From assembly GCA_945643635.1 (NCBI GenBank), contig CALZFC010000006.1, forward strand, positions 4,842,001 through 4,906,000: a DNA stretch of 64,000 nucleotides, read 5' to 3'. The translations under genes and the position numbers were made by a program. Within the stretch, counting starts at the first letter, position 1. Each line of letters begins with the position of its first letter. Positions 36,900-49,773 of the stretch are shown here, one piece after another. A model generated the notes under the pieces. It saw only the letters and a list, made by a program, of their open reading frames with translations, was not told where the DNA came from and did not search any database. The stretch comes from Allodiplogaster sudhausi (Eukaryota; Nematoda; Chromadorea; Rhabditida; Diplogasteridae).

Positions 36900-37515
36900 C
36901 CATCATGGAGAGACTGAGAAGGAGCGAGTAAGCTACAAGGGAAAAAGACAAGAGAGAGAGAGGGGGATAAGAGAGAGAGAGAGATTGAGAGAAAGAATAG
37001 AGAAAGATAGAAAGAAGGGAGTGAGAGATACAGACAAAGAAAGCTAATTGTAAGAGAAAGAAATTAAAGAGAGAGAGAGTGAAACAAGGTAGAGCAGAGA
37101 TACCATGAAAGTGAGAGAGAGGAGAGAAAGACAGTTAGAAGCGAGAGAGATAAGAGAGAGATGATAGAAGAAAGAGAAGAGAGAAAGAGAGAAAGAAACA
37201 ATAGTATTCACAACGAAATCTCTACGGACTACGCTTATGCACTCCGGGGATTATTCTTTGCCTATTCTCTTACGCAGATAAATGTACGCGTGAGTGCGAT
37301 TTAGAGAGAGGCTTCTGGCTTCTGGAAAATAAGAATAATAATAAGCAGAATAATAATGATGATTGGCCGAGAAGCGGGAAGGAAGAAACATCTTCCTTTT
37401 CTTCTTCTTCCTTCTCGAGGATGGCTTATTGTTGAGGTCAATCAAGTGCCATGGCACACGATGGTATTTATTCCGGAGAAGTGGAAGCGTTTGTCAACAA
37501 AAGAGGGAGAGAAGA

Positions 37516-37569
<54 letters not shown>

Positions 37570-37948
37570 GGGGGGGGGGAGAGTGATGGAGAGTGAAGGG
37601 GAGAGAGAAAAGAGAGAGAGAGAATGGAAAGAGAACAGAGAGAGAATGGAAAGAGAAGAGAGAGAGTGAGGGGAAAGAGAGAAAAGAAGAGAGAGAGAGA
37701 GAGATAGATAGTTGTGAGTTAAAAGAGAGATTGAAAAAATAGTGAAAAGAAGGAGAGATAGAGAGAGAGCCAGAGAGAAGAGAGAGAGAGAGAACTAATC
37801 CCTTCTCTCTCGGATATCTGACATGCATATAATGAGAGGAAGATCATCATTCCTTGGACGCCACTAGAATAGCATCTTGAGTTTGAGGAAGTTGTGATTT
37901 GGAATGGTAAAGGGAGAGAAGCGAGGGAAAATGAAACGAAAGAAAGGA

Positions 37949-37982
<34 letters not shown>

Positions 37983-38227
37983 GAAAAGAGAGAGGGGGAA
38001 AAGAGAGAGAAATAAGAGGAGAGAGAGTGAGAGCTAACGTAATTAGAATGGAGTTAGGTAATATACATACATGTATGTATGTATATATGTATTCTACTAT
38101 ACATACATGTATGCAAATGAAATGAAAAAGCAGGTAGCTGGACGACTTTATGAGAGGTTAGCGAAGAGAGAGCGAAGAAAAGAGGGAAATGAGAGCGAGA
38201 ATGGAGAGAGTTTGAGATAGAGGGGGT

Positions 38228-38275
<48 letters not shown>

Positions 38276-38422
38276 CGTCTATTCTGATTACTCTTACTGA
38301 TTTCGTTTTCTCCGTATTTTGCGCGCATAGGTTGGTCAGGAGCGGACATATTGTGAAAAGTGAAAAGGTGAGTAAGCCTGGAGAATAAATGGAGAGAGAG
38401 ATGGTGAGAGAGAGAGAGAGAG

Positions 38423-38460
<38 letters not shown>

Positions 38461-40053
38461 AAAGAGAGAGAGAGAGCAAGAGAGAGGGAGAGAGTAAGAG
38501 CGAGAGAAAGAGCGAGAGAAAGAGAGTGGGAGAGAGAGAAAGGCAGAGAAGAGAAATGAGAATAGCCGAGACAAGAATAGTTTGACAACAATGATGTATG
38601 TATGTATAGTAGTGAGTAGATTTATATGGAAGAGGCATCACATGATTTCCACCCTCTTCTTCTTCTTCTCATCTTCTCATCTCTGTCCCGTGCAAGTCTT
38701 TTTCGTCTTCCTTTTGACACTAATTTCCTTTTTTTCTCTGATTCTATCTTGCTCTCTTTAATTCTCGCTCTCAATCTCTTTCTAATTATACTTTCTAGGC
38801 GCGCCTTTATTTATGTCTTCTCTCTCTCTCTCTCTCTCGCTTTCTCTCTCTCAGCACTCTATGCTTTCCAGCTCTCCATTCAGGTGGCGACCGTCTCAAG
38901 AAGAAGGATAATCGGACAAGCAAAAGGAAAGAAGCTTCTGTTTCCCCGTGCCGGTTGGTAAAGGAGGAAGACAATAGAGAGAGAGAGGTGAGTGAGAGAG
39001 AAAGAGAGTGAGAGAGAAAGAGAGAGAAAGAGAGTAAGAGAGAAAGAGATAGACAGAAAGAGAGAGAGAGAGAGAGTAAAGCAGTTAGAGAGAGAAGAGA
39101 GAAAGAAAGATTATGTGTGGAAGACAGGAAGTCGATGAAAATAAAAAATAAAGAGGGAGAAGTCTGCAATTGTCTGGAATCATATGGATACATGCCTAAT
39201 TTAAGTATTTTTTCTTCTTCCTTGTTCTACGACTTGTGATGAGATTAATAGGGGATGAAAGGGAGAAGTAGAAGAGAACGAGACAGATTGAGAGAGAAAG
39301 AGAGAAAGAGAGAAAGAGAGAGAGAAAGAGAGTGAACGAGAGAAAGAAAGAGATCTGAAGAATTAGACAAAAAAATGAGAATAATAAAGCAGAAGAAAAA
39401 CAGAGCACAGAAGGGCAGAAAAAAGAAAATAGGAGCAAGAATTACTGTACAGATGTACATATATTATAATGACTTCTATCGAAAACTTCTCATTGTCACA
39501 GCATTTTACCTAAACGTAAGCAATTTGAAGAAAATCCAGGCATTCGTTTCTCTGAGAATCTAAAGTTTGAAAGATATATTCAGTGGCTATTTTCGACATA
39601 AATATCTATACAATGAAAGTAAAGACGTCTTTCTGCACAAAGGATCAACGCGTCTTCTTTCTTGAGAGAATCTAGACGGTTTAAAAATCGGAAAGTCTGC
39701 GGATGTGCACAAATATTTATAGACCAAGTGCTTCATTATCTCCTTTTTGCATGTCTGTTCCAGGCCTGGGATTAAAGCGAGAGAGGGAAAGAGAGAGAGA
39801 GAGAGTGAGAGAAAGTGAGAGAGAGACAATAGGCCCAAGAGAACGCAACAGAGAGAGAGAGAGAGAGAGGGAGAGAGACTTGACGAAAGAGAAAGAGAGG
39901 ACAGACAAAGATATGTGTATAATTATGTATCTACAAAACCGGCCTTCTTGATACTTCGCATACATGAAAATGTCACCTTTGGCCAGTATGACTTGTGCCG
40001 TCGAAGTCATACATACATTTCCGTCGGAACCCGCTCTGACGAACATAGCGAGC

Positions 40054-40093
<40 letters not shown>

Positions 40094-40484
40094 GAGAGAC
40101 ACTGAGTGGGTTTGAGAGAGACAGAACGGAGTTGTAAGACTGGCAGGGAGAGAGAGAAGGCAGGAAGACTGACAAAACGAGAGAGAGAGAGAGAGAGAGA
40201 AAGAAAAAGAGAGAGAAAGAGAAAGCTTACACTCGACTTCTACCTCCTCCATTTTCCATCATTAACCCACCCCGCAACGCGCGCATTTCTTCATTACTAA
40301 GACAATTATTTCTATTTTCTATCTGTGAGGCTATCCTCTTATTATCTTTCTTTTCAATCATGCCTCTCTCTCTCATTCTTTCTCTATCTCTCTCTCCCTT
40401 TTTCTCTTTCTCTCTCCCTCTCTTTCTCTCGCTCTCTTTCTCTCTCTTATTCTCTCTCTTTCTACCACTCTCTCTTTCTCCTTC

Positions 40485-40524
<40 letters not shown>

Positions 40525-40590
40525 GCCACCCCAATCTCTCTTTCTTTCTCTTTCTCTCTCTTTCTCTCTCTCTCTCTTTCTCTTTCTCTC

Positions 40591-40628
<38 letters not shown>

Positions 40629-41000
40629 CTTTATGATTTCCCTCTCCTGCACTATTAAACGGGCACATTTGCTCGTCCACTCGACCAGCATGTGCTGCCC
40701 AGGGGAAACGCGAGGTGACTCTCAAGCGGGGAGAGACACCGAACCCGGCAAAAGCATCAAATTGCCTTAGGATATATCGCGCACTTCACTCCTTCCGCTG
40801 GCTATTAATGACAAAGAGAGAGAGAGAGAAGAAGAAAGAGAGAGAGAAAGGGAGAGAAGAGAAAGAGAGAGAGAGAAAGAGAGAGAGAGAGTGAGAGGGA
40901 GAGAAAGGCCAATGGAATCAAGCGAATCGAATGGGAATAAATGACTCCTGCCACACACACATACCGAGCATTACCACTAATATGAGGCAGAATAAAAGCC
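36900..41000. repeat. GA/CT-dominated region
   Basis: GA tracts at 36950-37200, 37505-37790, 37930-38035, 38160-38275, 38390-38550, 38980-39100, 39280-39350, 39780-39905, 40060-40225 and 40815-40910; CT tracts at 38815-38850 and 40365-40625. Purine-rich on the plus strand except those CT blocks. I see no gene. Confidence 0.85.
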
Positions 41001-41163
41001 ACTCTTCCTGAAAGGAGAACTCGTCATTGTCAAAAAATTTTTTAGCCTTTTCTTCAGAATTATTCTACAGTCAAAGTCGGCAAATATGACTGTTCATAAC
41101 GCACATTGTGGCAAGTCTTTGTAGAAAATAAAATAACATTTCTACAAATGTTAACGGTAAGAT

Positions 41164-41271
41164 GGATTTAGAAGAATTTGTAGAAGAAAACAAGGATGAA
41201 ATGCGTTGTAGGAGCTCAAGATCAGATTGCTGGCCGGAAAGCGCGGATAAGAAAGATATTAGCAGCCTAAT
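41164..41271 (+). CDS. Candidate isolated first coding exon
   Basis: An ATG-initiated frame of 36 codons (MDLEEFVEENKDEMRC then SSRSDCWPE) ends at a strong donor, AAT/GTAAGT, in phase 2. Composition is acidic and not repeat-like. I could not find the next exon: joining to the first exon of the downstream MATH-BTB gene breaks the frame. It may be a non-functional fragment. Confidence 0.25.
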
Positions 41272-41819
41272 GTAAGTCCACAGGATCGAATGGAATTATG
41301 ATCAACGAAATGTTTCTCTCTTTCTTTCTCTCTCTCTCTCTCTCGTTTTCTCCTATTCACTGCTCTACCGTATCTTTAGCATTGTTTTGATCGATGTACA
41401 TATCTGTATTTAAATAAATTAATAAACAAACTTCTATCCGTCACGCACAGAAAAGGGCGAGTTATGTGGAGCATAACTTTGGACCTTCACTTATAAGTCT
41501 CCCTTTCCATTTTTTTTTAAAATATTTTCCATGCAATTTCTCTCATTATCTATTTTTTTCTTTCTTTCTCTGACTGAAATCCTATTCACGTTCAATTAAA
41601 GGAGTCCAAAAACTAATTTTTGAATTCGCGCCTTTTTGCATGACACAATGGCGAGAGAGCATGAAATTGAGAGAAATTGTAAGGAAAATACAAATATGTA
41701 AATTACGGTTGAGCTTCCAGTACCATTAGGGAGCTGATAGAACAGCACGTATTGACTCATTGATCATGTCGGCAAAGCAGTCAAATGCTTCCGTTCTCAC
41801 TTAATAAAGTTCGAAAGGA

Positions 41820-42040
41820 ATACCTCGCTCTCTCTCTCTCTCCCTGTCTTTCTCACTCTCAGCGCTTTCCTCCCTCTCTCTCTTTCTCTCCTCATTCCTC
41901 GCTTTCTCTCTCTCTCTCTTTATCTCCTCATTCCTCGCTTTCTCTCTTCCTCTCTTCTTTCTTCTCTCTCTTCTTATCTCTCTCTTCCTCTCTTCTTTCT
42001 TCTCACTCTCTTGTTATCTCTCTCTCTTTCTCCCTCCATC
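41820..42040. repeat. CT-rich tract
   Basis: Interrupted CTCT/CTTT runs. The following 42050-42210 is GC-rich with an open frame (SLRSTIVQSRKKQRL...) but no supporting splice sites, so it is not called. Confidence 0.8.
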
Positions 42041-42543
42041 TCTGCTCCCACTGCCTCTTCCCTCCGATCGACCATCGTCCAATCGAGAAAGAAGCAGCGA
42101 CTCTCCCACGCACGCACAGCCTCCTGCCGGCCCTTAAAAGCGGGTGCTCTCCGTTTTGACCGCTCAGCCATTCAATGGCTCCTGCCACGAGCACCCAATT
42201 GGCGTTAATCGCGTGAATAGCTGAATGAAAATGCCCAATAAAATTTCCCCGGTCTCCTCTTTACTTTATAGTAATCTTTCAGTCGTTCCTTCGTACAATT
42301 TGTTCGCGCTAAGGTAAGAATTTTTTTTTGTCCGCCATTGCCGCATCGAAAAACATTCGCAATGAATTACTATGTATTAAATCTTTTTCACTTGTCGCCT
42401 TTTCACAATTAATTTACAAGGTCACCCCGGTTAATAATTTTTTTCTCTCATCCGAGCTCAAAATACATACATTGGTACTTTATTACAAGTGCAAATAGAG
42501 CATGAAAAGAATTGGGACAAAATATTTTATTTAAACAAGTTTA

Positions 42544-43140
42544 TCAGAATCTTCTACACGTACAATCAGACAAATAGAGTGTGTTCATCTCAACATGCAA
42601 CTTTTGAACTCTTTTAAATTGCAAATAATAGTGCTCATTCATGTATAAGTTTGGTGACATGTTCTCTACCTTTTTTTCTCGCTTTTTCCCGATATTGCTT
42701 GTAGCCTCGCTTGGTACAACGAAAGTTGACAGATTGGCACTGTTGTCATCGTCGTTGTGGATGGCGTCGCAGTGGAAGTGACTGTTGCCGCTGTCGTTGT
42801 GGTTGCCAGAGAGTGGTGGCGTGCAATTTGCTGTGAGTGAAGTCGTTTTTATCTGAAAATAACTACATAGATTTGTCATATTTATATTAGCTTAGTTAAA
42901 AAAATCATAAATATTCTTTTTTTACTGGACACAATGTTTAAAACCAAAAATATTCTTTCTTACCTTAAACGATCTTCTGCATCCGGATCCAGATAAGAAG
43001 CGCCTTGTCCACGCATCAGAACTTTTCCACATAGACGCCGAGTGTCTCGACTTTGCGTAGTAACAGGAAAGTGCGGCCAGAGCGCACTTCCTGCCCGGTG
43101 TGTAATTGCAGCGTTGCTCATTGTTGCCAAGGCCATGAAA
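42544..43140 (-). CDS. Candidate two-exon cysteine-containing protein, unrecognised
   Basis: Exon 42967-43140 (starts MKFHGLGNNEQRCNYTPGRK, ends GSGCRRSFK) joins in phase 0 through GTAAG...TTTTCAG to exon 42544-42852 (IKTTSLTANCTPPLSG, then an Asn/Asp-rich stretch, ending SDCTCRRF and stop). ATG follows a TTTTGCAG, which could be an ordinary or a trans-splice acceptor. An upstream minus-strand frame at 43212-43330 may be a further exon. No domain is recognised. It lies just left of the triplicated locus. Confidence 0.35.
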
Positions 43141-44115
43141 TTTCATCTGCAAAATAAAATCATCGATTTTAACGAAATGAGCAAGTGGCAAAGAGACAAA
43201 GAGGGTCTTAACTGATGCGGCAAATAAAGAGAAGAGAGCTGGTCGAGTGAAAGGATGCGACCTCCGCCTGGAAATTGAACGGGGAGGTGAAGCGAATTCG
43301 GTCCGAATTGGCAGGGGTACATAATAGAGAGAGAGATAGGGAAAGTAAAAGAGAGAGGGAGAGAGAGAAATATATATAAAGAACTTGTAGATGAGAACTG
43401 GAAACACACACACAAAAAGGACGTGCTCGTTGGATGTGGTGGAATAGAAAGAGAGTTACAGTGAGAAAGAAAGAGAAAGGGATTAGAGAAAGAGAAGAGA
43501 AGAATAGAACGAGATGGGAAAGATAAAATGAGAACTAAATTAGGAGCTGGGTTAGGTAAATAGAATTGCAATCTGGTCTCACTTTGCGACATAGCGCGTT
43601 GCCTTTCTTTTACTGTTCAATAATTCCAACTATTATTGGTGATTTTTGTAGTTTGATTCGACTTCGGTTCGGAAGTCAATAGACGACAGTTATATTTGCG
43701 CGAAGAGTCAATCGCATATCTGATTGTAAAAGTAAGAGATGAAATCATAAACATTTTATTCGTTAACATTCAATGCGCATGTTCCTTCATCTCTGTTTAT
43801 TTGTTTATTTTAAATAAAATGTATCCGAATAATTCCTGGAATAAATTAGACGCTGACAAAATATTATACTTGGACAACTTTGGCGATTTAATGAAGTAGA
43901 CTTTAGTAGTGCATTCATTTTTTTAACCAAAAAAAAGAATATTGGTATGCATAATATCATAATGACAAAATTCATAGATATTTTAATCGATAAATTCTCC
44001 TCCACTTCACTTTCCTCATTCACTCTCAACGCGCGTGGTCGACAATGATGATCGTTCGTGGAGAAAATTTTCAATAAATTCGCTCTTTTACTTAATAAAA
44101 AAAGTTTATTTCTAG

Positions 44116-46915
44116 CGAGGAGAAACAGATGAAATCTACAAGGAAGACAGTGCAGGCTCCTTCCGTCTGCTCATTGAAAAGGTGTTTAATGCTTATATTA
44201 ATCTACAAATTAAGTATCAATAATTTTTTTCCCTAATATTTTTTTCTGAGCCAATAAGAAAATTTTAGATCTTTCTGCTATGAAAACTCTATAATAGTTA
44301 ATGTTTTCTTCTGTTTAGGCTTTGGAAATGGCAGTGAAAGAGAAGAGAACGTCAGAGAAGCACGAAATCGGCCAACTGCTTTGGACGGTCGCAATCGAAA
44401 TGGCAGAGTGCGAATGTTTCTTCGTCGTCTGACAAAGCGAGCATGCTTCGGGCCAAAGAAAGCGAACGATTACAATGAACTCATCCTATGAAATGAACAA
44501 CGGGTTTATTCTAAATAAAGAAGAGGAGGACAAAAAGACAGATACAGTACTGTAGCTATTACAGTAGGTATAAGTTATGCGCATGTTTCCTTTCGAGAAC
44601 TGTACTAGAAATAGCGGAATCTGCAATAAAATTGTAAACATTCGCGTTAAATTACGCATGTAAACATTCAACCTTTTTTTTCTATAATGACTGTGAATGG
44701 TGTCTGGTTCCTTTCAGCCCGGCGCACCTTGTTGTTCACATCGAGGCCGACTGGCCTTTCCCAGAGAATTGTCCAAGTTGGTCAGCGAGCGCCTCCGTCT
44801 CTTTCACCATTCTTGCGCAGGTTTGCCATCGCGAGCGGTTGGCTCTGATGAGCACTCTCATTGTCAGAGCAAGTAGACATGATTCAAAGCAGAATCTGGA
44901 CTGATTCTTTCAGAAGTTCACCGGTCGCTGCCGCGTGAGGAGGTCATTGAAGGCGTCCTTTGGAAAGGAGCAGCAGAAGCAGAGCAGCCGACGAGTCTCT
45001 TCGCGGCCACTCTTCGATGTTCTCAGAAAAGGTGACGGTTCGTCATTTCAATTGTTTCATTATTTGCTCATCAGTCAATCAATCAGAATATCGTCGTTTG
45101 TTTTCAGAAAAAAAAAGAATTAACCGCCTCATAAAGGAAGTGGATACATTTAAAAGCTTAAAGAAACGAAAGAAGAAAATATACTGATAAAATTATGCAT
45201 CTAACAATGGGCGTTGATTTAAAGACCATTACAAAATTTCAAATTTGAAACGCACGCTTATATAAACTCTCTTCAGTTTTGTCATTGCCTCGCTTTTCTC
45301 TGAAGACACCATTTATCATTCCTGGGTGAAAATAGAGTGATATTTGAAGCGGGGGGGTGGGGGATGCAGAGCCTACCTCTTCTGCACTTCTTGCTTGTTT
45401 TTGATTAAGCAACGGGTGCATTTTACAAAGAGATTGTCTACTGTATAAAAAAAAACTCAAATACATATCTGGCTGAATTCTGAATTTCATAAAGCTGGAA
45501 TACCTTCAATCGATCTTTTAGGTCAACAACGTATTCATATGGGAAGTTAAAAGAACAGCTTTTTTTTGTCGGACACTCCGTTAACTGGAATTAATCATGA
45601 TCCGATTGCTAGATGAGAAAGAAGAAGATCAAGACTGGACCGTTTTGCATTTCATCAAGCAGTTCATCAATTGTCTCCGGCGTCGTTTTAGTCGCAGTTT
45701 GCTCTACCCATTATTCTTGAATATATTTCTATTCCAGTTTTAAATTTATTTTTCCCCATTTTAGGTGCACCGGTGCCACTGGCTAGGGTGTGCCCCGTTG
45801 ACCCGTCCGACCCGTACCGAGGCGCCTTCAACTGTGACTCGCTGCTTCTTGACGTCTCCATCACAATTCACACCTTCCAGGTTTTTGCGCGCTTTGTAAA
45901 CGACATATTTGATGACTCTATGAAATAACTAATCGATAATGTTTTGTCCAGTGTTCGATGCCTTCTCCTTTCATCGAGTTGTTCCCTCGCAGCGGAGAGA
46001 AGGTGACTTGTATTAAAGTAGTCTTTCTTTCATCCTTCTTCAGCATTGCGAGCGGAAGAGTCGTGTCACTTTCGCCAGCTTCATCCCTTTCGTCGCAGAC
46101 CAGTGTCTGGTCGTCGCCGGGAAACAAGTCCCACTATTCAGATTGGATGAATATAATTTTATTAGAACATTTTACTTATTAAATATATTCTAAAAAATAT
46201 CCACCCATGTCCCAGCCCGTTTTGATTCTCCGTTTGAGTTCTACGTCTCCCGTGCTCTCCTCGCTCTCCACTCTTTCGCAATCTTTTCTACGGCGAATTC
46301 ATTACTCGTCACGAGCAAGATGCTAACAAGATGCCCGTCGCAGTTGGAGGATCGCGTGGTTTTGAGGAATTTCTCAGGGTTTGGATAGCTTTCAGTTTGA
46401 TTGAACTTGAAGGGAATGCCAATAGTGGCTAGATGATGACGTCATAGTGGCTGAACGATGACGTCATAGTGGCTTAATGATGATGTCATAATGTTTAAGA
46501 TGCTGTACGAACAGTCGCGGGCCGTCCACGCGGACACGGTAGGGTTGCTGCTGCGCCTTGGCGACTTCTTCATCGCAGAGAACATCATGCGACGGTGTGG
46601 AAATGAAGTTAAACTTCCTGAAATGAGTGCATCTATTTCAGTCTTAGAGATATTAAAATGTTCAAGAAAACAAAAGTCTATAGAGACAAAAGATGTTCAC
46701 TATGAGATGCTGGTGTAAATCATATTGCCCTCTCTAACAAGCTGCCCGCCTTGAGTTGTTCGGCGTACCTTACGAATCCGCCGCCGCCCTTCCTTCTCTC
46801 TTCCACGCACCGCCTCTCGCTCGCCATCCACTACGGTCTTCGTGACGCGGAGCAGACAATTCGCGTGCAAATCGAGCGAGAACACGATCGCGGAGTCATT
46901 GTTAGCAAGAGATGA
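44116..46915 (+). pseudogene. MATH-BTB gene, copy A (frameshifted)
   Basis: Same exon set as the copy at 50864-53657. MATH parts: 44116-44181 (RGETDEIYKEDSAGSFRL), 44319 on (ALEMAVKEKRTSEKHEIG), 44718-44821 (HIEADWPFPENCPSWSA), 44914-45018, 45765-45880 (DSLLLDVSITIHTF). BTB parts: VADQCLVVAGK before 46130, 46239-46378, 46500-46594, 46756-46915 (ends GVIVSKR). The BTB exon 46239-46378 is 140 nt, not 147: near 46273 the reading ACTCTTTCGCAAT replaces ACTCTGTCTTCTTTCGCAAT. This 7-nt loss shifts the frame inside the BTB fold, so the protein would lack a usable BTB domain. Confidence 0.75.
46379..46499 (+). repeat. BTB-gene intron with repeated TGACGTCA palindromes
   Basis: Two or three copies of a roughly 21-bp unit, GATGACGTCATAGTGGCT. 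TGACGTCA is the consensus cAMP-response element. The counterpart introns in B (53127-53241) and C (61709-61821) also carry three units. The unit number is kept in all copies while spacers vary. Confidence 0.75.
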
Positions 46916-46999
46916 GTCATTGTTAGCAAGAGATGTATTGTATTACTACAAAAAATAAGAACGTATTTAATTAAAGCGCTTCATTTATATTTTCATGCA

Positions 47000-47000
47000 G
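47000..47000 (+). promoter_or_regulatory. Probable trans-splice acceptor between BTB and membrane-protein genes
   Basis: TTTTCATGCAG/C lies 85 nt downstream of the BTB stop codon and upstream of the first ATG of the membrane-protein gene, with no promoter-like sequence between. The same arrangement is at 53737 in unit B. The spacing matches nematode operons. Cis-splicing to an undetected exon is the alternative. Confidence 0.5.
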
Positions 47001-47076
47001 CAAGCGAATAGTTTCTCAGAGCTTTCTGCGTGCTTGCTGTGGAGGAGTGGCGTCAGTTCTGAGAGAGGCGCTTCCA

Positions 47077-48412
47077 ATGACGAAGAAGTGGATTTCTTAT
47101 CAGGTGTCAATCAAGTTCAATAAATGTTTTTGGCATTTTTTTCTTCTTCTATAAAAGTAGCCTAACAATTTGTAGAGCACGAACACGTTCGCCTTCATCG
47201 CCGCATACTCGCTACTGTTTCTGCTGGCCAACCTGACCACCATTTCGTTGGCGCCCTCCTCGCCTCGCTTGGCGGCGACGCTGTTCTTCTCTACCGTCGT
47301 CGTCGTCCTGCCCATTGGCTACCACTTCGTCCGCTACATGGTACATAAGCTATCTTTTCATGCTCTTTAGGGCTATTTTCGGTGTGGTTCTAGTGTCTCC
47401 GACTCGCACATTTCTTTGCAGCTGAATCTCGTGTTCACCAACCCCATGCTGCGTCTGTACGTCGCGCTGTTCTCCGTCCTCTTCGGAGTCCTCCGCTCGC
47501 TCACGGTCGCCCTTATCGGTCTGCCGTATTGTCTTCTCTTCTTCGACGCTCTTTTCGCACTCGGCGCTTTCTGCGTCGGCTGTTCCTTAGGGGTAATTTA
47601 TGACTTGATCACAATACTTCTATCTCAATCGATTCTTCTTCATGTTCATGCGTGCCGAGAAAAGACTCATATGTAGTTGGACCCATAGACTCATGCTCAT
47701 CGACTCATACTCACAGTTATACTTATAGCACGATACACTACCGTAATCTAGTTTGTCGCGTATCTCAAAATCACGCGTTCTTTGGTCAGGCAAAAAAGCG
47801 CCAATTCAAAAGTGAGTTTCTGGTTCGTTTAAGTTATTCGCAAACGGATGGAAGAAAACTGCCTTGGCCATTGACTTGCTCAGCTCAAGCGCCTTCATCA
47901 TGGCGGCCCCATACATGGTGAGTTTTTGTTCCTCTTCCTTTTCTCACAATCACTCTATCACTCTCACAATCTCTTCCTTTCTTCCGCCTTTCTCGCACTC
48001 CTACAAGGCATCAACGGTTTCTTCCCCGGTGGTTTCCTGGGTGTTCACCTGGTTCGCAGTCCTCCACTTGCTTTGCTCCCATGGCGCCTGCTTTCTTTCT
48101 ATTCGAGTGCCCTCTCAGCCTGTTAGCTTCTTTTTCTGTCTGCACCCTGAATGAAGAGCTTTTTTTAAAGCTTCACGAAATAAAGCAAAATCCCCGGATG
48201 TCGTGTTCATTTCTTTACCAAATGTTATTTTTTAAATAAATATTAATAATCTCTTCTTTCTCGACATTTTATGATTTATTTGTTAAATATGTTTCAAGAT
48301 AATTTCTCTGTTGTAGATCCTGGAGGTATTCTTCGAGTTTCTGTTCTTGGTCATCTCCATCTTCTGGCCAAGCACTTTTATGGGAGCCCTATACTGGCGG
48401 TTCTTGGAATAG
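47077..48412 (+). CDS. Multi-pass membrane protein of unknown family, copy A
   Basis: Six exons, all joined in phase 0, give 218 aa: 47077-47103 (MTKKWISYQ), 47176-47340, 47422-47592, 47834-47917, 48008-48121, 48317-48412. Hydrophobic segments: FAFIAAYSLLFLLANL, ATLFFSTVVVVLPIGYHF, LYVALFSVLFGVLRSL with ALIGLPYCLLFFDALF, SWVFTWFAVLHLLCSH, and VFFEFLFLVISIFW near the end (five or six spans). No cleavable signal peptide. The ATG is the first in the message if a leader is spliced at TATTTTCATGCAG (47000), about 85 bp after the BTB stop, so the two genes may form an operon. I do not recognise the family. This is the only copy in which all splice sites look usable. Confidence 0.7.
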
Positions 48413-48681
48413 AGAACAGAGTAGTCTCCTTCATCAGTTACATTGTCCTTCCTTTCCCTGTCTTATCATTGTGGCAATAAAGTTATTTTTTCCATTGTAT
48501 TTAATTCATTCTTCAAATCGAGATGTTACTGATAAATAAAAAGCATTGTATTAGACATTTATGATTACTAATACTGACGGTGGGTCGCAAACTCGCACCT
48601 TTTTGCCTGCGGCAAGGGCGAGAGAGTATGTGTCTTAGAGAGAAAATTCAAATAGATTACGGTAGAGTTTTGTTTTGTCCT

Positions 48682-49666
48682 TTAAAAGAAGGTGCGAATT
48701 GGATGGATATCCACGAATGTCGGCGCCGCGTACGCTTCCGTCCCGTAGCCGGCCCAGCCTTCGTGGCCAAAGTGGCCGCCGTCAATGTGAGAGTGCCACG
48801 CTACAAAACAAGTTGGTTATTAATTACGGCAGTATTTAAGGAGATAATTTAAAATGAGTCTGTAATTAATGACTGTTATTAAATAAGAGCCTCTTCCCTA
48901 CCATATATACACAAACACAAGAGAAATAGGTAAGTTAAAATGGAGCAGGAAGCAGAGCTGATATGGCCATATCTCTCACAATTTGCATGTCGTGTATGCA
49001 CGATTGTTATCTAGAAAACTCAACCGTATTCTAATTTTTCTGGCCATTATAGTCGGCGCCTCTCGAAGTCGCAGGTGCTCTATCGCTTATATAGCTCGCA
49101 ATCAGGGAAAAAGGCGCGAATTCAAAAGTGAGTTACAGCTCCTTTGAAAGAGCAGGAAACTCTACCGTAATCTAATTGAATTTTCCGATGTCACGCAAAA
49201 AAGGAGCAAATTCAAGAGTACGTTTTTTTGTGGCTGCTATGAGGCTACGAGGGCGTCACGGACCGTTTGCGAAGTCGAAGCCATCGAATTGCACTTTGGT
49301 GATGTGTCCCTCGCCACGGAAGCCGATGGCCTGGACGCTCTCTTTCGGCATTCGATGCGCGAAGTCGGCCATGAACTCGCCGTTCACTTCGACCTAGTCA
49401 TTTTTCGAATTCCATATTTTAAAAAGCCTTAAAATCTATAAACGAGAAATGGAAAATGTTATTGCCATATGAATAAAGAATTAACAATAACAGTAGTGAA
49501 GCAATAATTATGAGCAAATAAAAATAATAATAATTTAAAAAAGCCAACTTCACCTCCCCAGAATCAGCGCAGTTTGGCGTTCAAAACGACGTAGTGCACA
49601 TCGCCAAAGCGGAAGTCGACGTGCAGCATCACGTGCGGTCCAGAGAGCAGCTCGATGCAGAAGCGA
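48682..49666 (-). pseudogene. Galectin, copy A (truncated, with stop)
   Basis: Exon counterparts: 49560-49666 (RFCIELLSGPHVMLHVDFRF, then VVLNAKLR), 49256-49393 (VEVNGEFMADFAHRMPKE, ending FDFANGP) and a possible tail exon from 48682. Three lesions relative to the intact gene at 57.2-58.9 kb: TGA directly after LNAKLR, replacing the glycine before the key tryptophan; loss of the whole TRANNPLNHSDHYH exon; and loss of the first two exons at the duplication boundary. Not translatable as a galectin. Confidence 0.85.
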
Positions 49667-49773
49667 CTGGAAAGTGGAGAGGCAATATTAATTCGTTCGT
49701 GCTCACCCCCCTCTCACTATTTCCATAGACTGTGGGTTGGGAGAGCTCATCCTTCGCAAAACGCTTTTTCACA

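Noticed and set aside
20585..40958. Dozens of Ser-Leu (SLSLSL) or Arg-Glu frames
   Set aside because: Translations of (CT)n and (GA)n microsatellites, open on both strands because the repeat has no stops. No splice or start support.
47077..48412. STRA6-like retinol receptor identity for the 218-aa membrane protein
   Set aside because: Length and segment order do not fit; similarity was only general hydrophobicity.
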